A DNA stretch of 64,000 nucleotides from Chaetomium olivaceum (Eukaryota > Ascomycota > Sordariomycetes > Sordariales > Chaetomiaceae). The stretch lies in assembly GCA_039881045.1 (NCBI GenBank), contig JAYWVB010000016.1:124001-188000 (forward strand), given 5' to 3'. Below, one piece after another: positions 56,998-64,000 of the stretch (the first letter of the stretch is position 1; each line of letters opens with the position of its first letter). The notes below the pieces were generated by a model. It did no database searches and was not told the origin of the DNA. It was given only the letters and a program-made list of their open reading frames with translations. The position numbers and the translations under genes are program-made.

Positions 56998-57686
56998 TCA
57001 TGCACATGTCTCGAGCATCTTATCCACCATGCGCTGTAGCGTGTCGTTTTCCAATGCGGCTGCAACTCTTTCCTTGTCACCCAACTGCTTGTTGACTTGG
57101 TCGTCTTGGGCATGTGCCCCGACCTTCATCCTGACGTCAACCCGGTAGTTGGGCGGCAGTGTTTGCTCCAACCGACACCGCACTGCCAAGCCGATGACTG
57201 TCGCTAGGGAGCAGTGGTTAATGGTGGGGGTGAGCTCAACCGAAACGGTGACGAGAGAATCCGGGTCTGGCAAGGCGGCGGGCGAGGGGTCCAAGTGGAT
57301 GTCTGGGAGCCTCACAACAGACAGCTGCCCCAGTGTATGCGGGTGCTCAGGGTCCGAGATGGTGGATATGAGGTCTATTGAGGTGTCAGTTCATTGTTCG
57401 TCTCCACGCGCACTTGTGTTTGTGCTTCCCTGGTCGTCGACAGGGGTGGGTTTCATAGACGACGGTACTTACCGTAGATATCTTGCGCGTCCACATGGTC
57501 TTCGCCGTCATCGTCTCCCTCGTCTGATGACGAGCCGGAGCCGAATGGCCAGTGGTGCTGGGGGAAGACGATGCTGTCACACTTCGAATCTGGGCCGTGC
57601 CTTGTCGCAGGGCCCTTGCGTTGTCTGCTGGGCAGCTGTGACACGTTCAGGATGGTGGGGTTGGCGTTCTCGAGATCTCTCTCCAT
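56998..57686 (-). CDS. cia2: Cytosolic Fe-S assembly component 2 (CIA2/MIP18 family)
   Basis: Subunit of the CIA targeting complex that delivers Fe-S clusters to cytosolic and nuclear apoproteins. Exons 57473-57686 and 56998-57374 join in phase 1 across a 98-bp GTAAGT...ATAG intron to give 196 aa. The N-terminal 70 residues are hydrophilic (QHHWPFGSGSSSDEGDDDGE). The MIP18/DUF59 domain starts right at the intron (DIYDLISTISDPEHPHTLGQL). It continues with LTPTINHCSLATVIGLAV, which holds the conserved reactive cysteine, then LPPNYRVDVRMKVGAHAQDD and VNKQLGDKERVAAALEN. Those motifs are diagnostic for the family. The frame is intact. It acts in the same pathway as NAR1 at 7.9 kb. Confidence 0.95.
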
Positions 57687-60600
57687 CTTTGACCGTTTGA
57701 CAGACAGTAATCGCCGTTGAACGGAACGTGGGGGACGGGCCGGAAAGGCGATGTTACGTGGTATCCTTGTTGTGGAGGATAGGCGCAGGTGGAATAATAA
57801 TTAAAATATGCTCGAAGGGAGCTTGTTGGCGATGGATTGCAACTTTCTTCCTGATTGACGCTGCTGAGCAATCGATTTGGCAGCTGGGAGAATCGCACTT
57901 CGCCCACCACAACCTGCCAGGCCAGGTCTTCATGGCGGGGTTCCACCCCACTAAACGCCCCACTAAACGCACTTCAACGGCGGAGTTTGGCAGCACCGAG
58001 CGTCGTCTCAGGGCCCTTTCGAACTTCCTATTTTTTCTCGCTTGAAAGGGATCCGAGGGGATTCCACATTCCGGGTTGATCTTCAAAACCATTTGGTGTT
58101 TTCGCCCCACAGAATTGAGTTTCGAAATATTGTGTTTTCCGACCAACAACATACATACCTACATACTTAACAAGGATATGTACCGAATTACCGTGTACCG
58201 ACCGAGTTATGACAATCCATGTGCCTCCACGCTCACCGCCCGACCGCATCTCTTCGGAAATTTCATCATGGCGGCTTCGAGGGCGAAATCGCACATTTTC
58301 ATGCAATGCATCTCAGACATGGGGTGTCGGCAAGATCCCGAATACGCCGCGTGGGGCTTCTACGATCCCTGCGCCGAAGCCACGACGAACACCACGAGAG
58401 CACTCTGCTTGGCAACTCGTGGTTCCCGGGTCTCGAGCCATCCCCACGTTTAAGGCGGCAATGACGCAGCGCCTCTCGGACATGTTTCTACAATAGGTCT
58501 GGGAGATGCTGTGTTGACCGCAGACAGCGGCAGAAAGGAGACCTCAGATCCGTGATCTCCAACCTTAAATTATCGCATCGTGGAAAGCCCGGTGCCTGCA
58601 TCTATGTACCGGGACACGGCACACACGGCGGGTCGACACTATCTGATCTCTGGTACTGGGCCGCCTGGCTTCCGTTTTTGTTTCTCCTTCGGGCATGTCT
58701 TGCATGGCGTGGCCGGCATGGACCCCTGGGGGATCGTCAGCACAAACCATCAAGTTAACCAGGTGGAAACTGGGCACGCTGGGCCTTGAGAAACAAACCC
58801 AACACCTTGCTTCTAGCCTTCTCTTTTCTCGTTGTTTCCTTCCCCGAAGGACGCACACAGCTGTGGGCCCTTTTACTCAAAAGAATGGAGAATGTCGGAA
58901 AACCATGGGTGATCCCTGAGCGTATCATCCGACAGTCTCCCGAATGGGCCAAGCTGCGGCCTTTCTCGGCACCCTGCTCGGTAACTGTTTTCTCCTCGTC
59001 TTTCGAACTCGGACATCACTCTCGAGATCATTGCTTTAGGAATGAGATCGCGAGAAGCGCCAACGCTACCGTCGGATTTACCAGCGGTGAATGCGGAATC
59101 TTCACCCTCGGCACCCGATGCTAACCATTGGTTCGCCCCCGCTCTCTTGTGTCTCGCTCGACTCGGGCATGTGATAGACATGGGACCGACAAGGCCCGGC
59201 TGTGGCGTGGTATTGGCAATCACGTTATGGGAACAGTTAACTAGTGTAGGCGAACAACAGCCGGGACTCATCACCCTAAATCCCCTAGGACAGGGTGGTT
59301 GCTAGCGGGCTGGGCGTCGCGTGCTGCGTCGGGTTACTGCAACGCCACCATGGCCGGCCTGCCATTCGGACCAGAGGCAACCCCCTCCCCTACGAGCAAG
59401 CTGCGAGATCAAAACATTCGAAATTGGGGGATCGCACTTGGAGTCTGAGAGCGGACGGAAGACGTCGACGAAACCCCTTGCCTGGGCGCCATGGCAAATG
59501 CTGAAACACTTTTCATGTATCCTCAAACGCCCCTCACTGTTGGTCGGAAACTGTCCAATAGCTGAGTTCGGCACTCGCTCCGGACATTCTGCTGAACAAC
59601 TCGTGAAATGGCCCCCGCGAATCGAAGCTGCCGTTCAACTTTCTTGCTGCGGCGATGGAGCTGCCCCCGGTTTCCCCGGAATGCGGATACATTGTGCCCC
59701 CTGGTACGATTCACTGCGGTGAATCCTGGCTGAGAAACGCCCGAATCGCTCTGAGGTTGAGAGCTCGGTCTGGACCAAAGGCCTAACGGATCGGTCCCCC
59801 TTGTACCGAGGTTTGTTGATACAAGAAGCCTCCTGCATCTCTTATTTGTCGGAACAGCACATCCGTTCTTCAATTCCCACATTAGCGTTCCACGCCCAGA
59901 CGCATCCCAATGCCCTAATGCCAAGGCGTCAAGAACTGTACGTCAAAGGCACAGTCAAGCTGGCGTCGTCGGCGGGTTTCATTTCTGCCAGCAAGTACGA
60001 AGAGTCTGGCCTTCTAGAACCGAACTATCCGCTGTGATATGGACGATGGGGGAAAATACGCTAGTTACTGGCCTGGGTCCCCCCCGAGTGAGCACACGAA
60101 AGGATCCTTATGTTGCTACTTCTTACAAGTATTTCTGCGCAGGCATCCACACAACGGTGGGCCACCTAGCTTCTCAACACGGCAAGCGCCTGTGCTGTTA
60201 CCCTGCTTTCGGCTGTCCCAGCAGACCAAGTACCAAGTATTTTACACTAGTTACTTCGTATACATCCATACACACATTACTGCGGACAACAAAACCGCTT
60301 CTGCAGCAACGGCACGGCAGTTTGGCAGGGGAACACAAAGAGAGCCTGACATCCCGAGCCAAGTCTGTGGATATGTGGAATCCGGATTGTGCCCCCAGCC
60401 AGAGTATTCTCTTCGTGCGTGCCCCGGGGGATCGGGATCGGCGTTTCTTGGACCGAAGGGACTGGGGATGCAGGAAGGCTGATGAAGGAAACAACAAACC
60501 AGTGGAGCTGCGTGAACCAAAGTGAGCGGCGAGAATAGCACCACAACCTTGGGTCGAGGGGTCGAGGGGGTCGAGGGTCGACATGATATCGGCCCGCGTT

Positions 60601-61691
60601 GGTGGTTTGTGGAAGCGGTGCAGGGGTCACAGGGGGAAACCCCCCCTATTCGTCACCGTGGAGAGAAGCCGGGAGGTGGGCGGACAGGCGGCTCCTTGAT
60701 GCCACCACCCCCCACCTCCGGGCCACTCCGCGCGGTCCTGCTTCGCCCATCGCCCCCTGTCTTGGACGCTGGCCCACTGGCAGCCTCCTCAATTTAGCGC
60801 ATCGTCTTGATCCGCTTCCAAGCAGGCTCACCCCACCATCCAGCGCGCCCCTGGAAATGACCACATCTTGGGCGTCCTTGCCCTTCATCGCCGCGGCACG
60901 TCCCTTCATGCTTCTGAGATGGCGTCAATGCAGAGACGCCAGCAGTCCGGGTAGCCTTGCGCGGCCATCTCCGTCGACCGACATCATATAGCATACATAC
61001 GTACACCGGACGTCGTTGTATCTTTTCTTCCAGAGCTCTTGCGTATCCACACGATACGTACCAACCTGAAGCTTTTGAGATATCAGGTGGCTCCAGGGGT
61101 TTGGATTCGAGGTCCTTCTCGATCCCTTCTCCATTCAACGTCCGTCACTTTCCTTTCCATTGGAGTTCGCCTCCCAGCCGGTTTCTCGGCGACTTCCCTG
61201 CACAACCCTCCTCAGAGTCTCTCCGCTCCCGAGGTGTTTTGAGAAACCCCTCGACCGCGCTCCCAGTTGTTAGATCGGTGCATGCCCCGGCCTGATTCTG
61301 TTTAGACGAACGCACACCCTGGAACAGGGTTTACCCTTCGTTTATGAGCAGCCCCCGGACGACTGTTCAGGCACCCTCCGTTAGCTCGACTCTCGCTGGC
61401 CGGGAGGATCCAGCCTTGAACGCGCATTGCTAAAACCCGCTGCACGTCCGCGCCGTTTCACTGGCCGAATCGCCCGCGCTTGTTGCCGTATCGCCCGACG
61501 ACAGCGTCTCGTTGCCGCGCGCGCCACCACCTCGTCTTGAGGACAACGACGACAGAGACACCTCTCAAGCTGTACGATAACGACCTCAGTTTGGTGGTAT
61601 CCGGTTGAGGTCCTGAATGTCAAATCATCCCCCGCATCCGCCTCTTATCAGCGCGCCGCCGTGAGCGTCCGTGCCAGCCGCATCTTCCACC
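57687..61691. other. Four-kilobase gene-poor region upstream of the Zn2Cys6 factor
   Basis: No supported gene on either strand; frames up to 147 codons overlap one another and lack domains or splice logic. It contains a small perfect hairpin (GATTCAC-TGCG-GTGAATC, 59706-59723) and TATA-like sequence near 60986. The 3' part (61050-61690) is CT-rich and GC-balanced, as in a long 5' leader of the regulator. Confidence 0.5.
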
Positions 61692-64000
61692 ATGTCCAAC
61701 GATCCGACAGCCCGCCGGCTACTCCCCCAGACCTCACAGATGGGCTCGTTCTCTTTCGCGCCGCCAGCTTATCAGCAACAGCCACGTGAAACCCAAAAGA
61801 GTATGCCTGATGCCTAGCTCAACTTCCTTAGTTTCTCGTCTCAGTTCTAACCCCCCCGGTTTCCAGATTATGTCTTCGTTGATGAGCACAACCGACATAA
61901 GCGATTGAAAGGTATGGTTCTCAGCACTACCCCCCTTGCTCGAGGTGCTGTGTTGTGCTGTGCTGTGCTGACATGCACACATAGTTATGAGAGCGTGCGA
62001 GGGATGCCGAAGGAGGAAAATCAAATGCGACGCAGCAACGACCAACACATGGCCCTGCTCTGCGTGCATCCGTCTGAAGCTGCACTGTGTGCGTCCAAAC
62101 GGCTTTGACAGCGCCGACTCACAAGTGTACGATCCACCACAGTCACAGTTCGAGACGTCGCATGTTCCCGACAACTTCCGACAGCAACTACCCATCCAAG
62201 ACCAGCACCTTCTCGCCCATGCGCCCAAGCCAGGGGGCCTCTACCCACAGCAAACCTCTTACCAAGACACGTCTGGTCTCTACCACCCGGTACAGTATGG
62301 GGAACCTCAGCCTGTGCCGCACGACCTCCAATATGCGTCTGTGCCTCACCACTCCGTTGCCGCCGTCGACCAGCAGTACGCCGCGCAGACTGCTTCGTTT
62401 CCCACGCCCCCGATGCAACACGCGCCTAATCCCGGCTCTCCAGAAGACACTTTTCAGTCCGAGTACGCCCAACAAGACTTGGCGAATCTGCTTGGTTCCT
62501 TGAAAGTGAACGAGGCGGGGACGGCGCCATATCTTAACAGCAAAATGCAATCTAGCAGGGACGAAGAGCCGGCTGTGGAGGATGGCGATGAATACAAGAC
62601 GTACCTACCACCCCTAACGGCAGGGCCGGGCCTCAAGATCCGAATCCCCCGGAGCTGATGCCAGACGACGACACTGTTCTGCACTATCTCGACCTCTACT
62701 TCGTTAATGCCCACCCCTACGTTCCGGTCCTGGACAAGAGCTACTTTTACCACCAATGGCACAACAACCGGGAGTCCATTTCCCCGCTTCTCCTCGAGGC
62801 CATGTTCGCCATCGCAGGCCGTCTCGCAGATGAGCCTGCACAAGGCCAGCAATGGCTAGCGCTCGCAACACGTATGATAGCATCGCTCCTCCTGGCAATC
62901 TGGATTGGGGAAACTGACATTGCTCACTAACTAGGACATGCTGACTCGTTTATGGACGTACCGCGGTTGAGCACGCTCCAGGCCTTGATGATACTTTTGA
63001 AAGCAAGGGAATCAGCGCCAAAGAAGGGCTATTACTACCGTTCATGGATGAGCATCGTGCAATGCGTTCAACTCGGCAAAGATCTTGGGCTGGACGAGCA
63101 CTACGCGGACCATCAAGCCGGCCGGCCATGCGGTGGAAGTCAGGTAGAGTGCGAACTCAAGGATCGGATCTGGCAGACTCTATTCGTGGTCGAGTTGATG
63201 GTCGGATCTCCGCAAGGTAAGTGCGACGATTCCGAGACAAACATTATCCATCCGCTTACGGCTGCCCAGGTCGAACCGACTTTCAGGTCGAAGAAGATAG
63301 CGTCAACTTCGACATCCCGCGGCCGATACCGAACAGTGACGAGAGTGAACAGCAGGTCTCGCGCAATTTCACCTACCTTGCCAGGATCGTCCGTTCCGTC
63401 AGCCGGATGGCAAGGACCTATGGGCGGCTCAAAAAGAGCAAGGAATGGGGCATCAACCCGGAGTTTGTACAACTGGATCCGTCCCTGAACGCCTGGTTGG
63501 CCGGACTCCCCGCCGACTTGACGCTCAGCTACCGGCAGATGGGTCGCCGCCCTGGATACCTTCGGCCTTTGTCGGCAACCTCCATTCGTACTACTATCTG
63601 TCGATAATCCTGTACAACAGGCCACCATTGGCGGTCCTGACACCGTCGACACCTGGGGGGCAATGGAAGCAACATATGCTGGTTTCGTACAACGCGGCCA
63701 AGATGCTCTGCAGGCTACAAGAGGCGGTGGTGAATTCGTTTGGACTGAACGGGCTGCAGTGCATGCAGAGGGGGATCAACTTTACCATCTACGCCGTGCT
63801 TGGTTGCATCGTGCTACATCTGGTATGTTTTCTTTCCCTGCCGGGTAATCTTTCCATTTTTATCTTGACTCAGGAACTGACGAGTGTGCGCAGGTCGCGG
63901 TAACATCGCCGGATCCGGATTTGAACTCGCAGGCGCGAGACTACTTCACACGACACATGCGGATCCTGGAGAAGTGCATGAGCGCGTGGCCGATGCCGGA
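61692..64000 (+). CDS. Zn2Cys6 fungal transcription factor, 3' end outside window (frame broken twice)
   Basis: Exons 61692-61800, 61867-61911, 61985-62871, 62935-63216, 63270-63822 and 63894 to the window edge. A small second exon encodes NYVFVDEHNRHKRLK just before the DNA-binding domain. The binuclear cluster is ACEGCRRRKIKCD...WPCSACIRLKLHC (C-x2-C-x6-C-x9-C-x2-C-x6-C). A Gln/Pro/Tyr-rich region follows. Then comes the fungal-specific factor domain (LHYLDLYFVNAHPYVPVLDK, LQALMILLKARESAPKKGYY, QLGKDLGLDEHYADH, KDRIWQTLFVVELMVGSPQG). The frame breaks in the C run at 62646-62650 and near 63538 (between LTLSYRQ and DGSPPWIPSAFVGN). Target genes are unknown; the protein continues past 64000. 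Confidence 0.92.

Noticed and set aside
1..64000. CRISPR arrays, prophage, operons
   Set aside because: The window is eukaryotic nuclear DNA with spliceosomal introns; no regularly spaced repeat array was seen.

Overview
The window is nuclear DNA of a filamentous ascomycete. Genes are compact and carry short introns (about 50-120 bp) with GTAAGT/GTATGT-type donors and CTAAC-like branch sites. The proteins are fungal-type: a SCH9 kinase, a fused ADE2, a DOMON-b561 protein and a Zn2Cys6 regulator. From general family resemblance I infer a Sordariomycete, probably Sordariales; I could not run a search to confirm this. I support 26 protein-coding loci and see no convincing tRNA, rRNA, CRISPR array or intact transposon.

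Layout. 0-11 kb: a small secreted protein, a membrane protein, RanGAP (RNA1), a C2H2 zinc-finger protein, a conserved membrane protein, NAR1, a SUZ-domain protein and a small conserved protein. 11-15 kb: a 4-kb stretch without a clear gene. 15-28 kb: the TORC1-type AGC kinase SCH9, ATP synthase subunit h, a DOMON/cytochrome b561 protein, a 3-kb gene-poor stretch and a second AGC kinase (PSK1/S6K type). 29-37 kb: PRP4, a cyclin K/T-like protein, DUS4 and ADE2. 37-41 kb: two secreted proteins, one built from a duplicated six-cysteine module. 41-55 kb: SDH2, an SFR1/MEI5-like recombination mediator, HRD3, a WDR89-like protein, ERG10 and SNU114. 57 kb: CIA2. 57.7-61.7 kb is gene-poor, then a Zn2Cys6 regulator runs off the right edge.

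Most genes are housekeeping and are arranged as divergent or convergent pairs; nothing looks like a metabolic cluster. Functional echoes include two S6K-family kinases (SCH9, PSK1), two cytosolic Fe-S assembly factors (NAR1, CIA2) plus an Fe-S client (SDH2), and two spliceosomal proteins (PRP4, SNU114).

The most important caveat is technical. At least 11 single-base losses, most of them next to G or C, break the reading frames of conserved genes, most of them essential (NAR1, ADE2 x2, HRD3 x2, WDR89-like, ERG10, SNU114 x2, Zn2Cys6 factor x2). This pattern fits residual assembly errors much better than gene decay. The best candidate for something undescribed is the secreted protein at 37.6-38.4 kb, whose duplicated cysteine module carries the same phase-2 intron in both copies.
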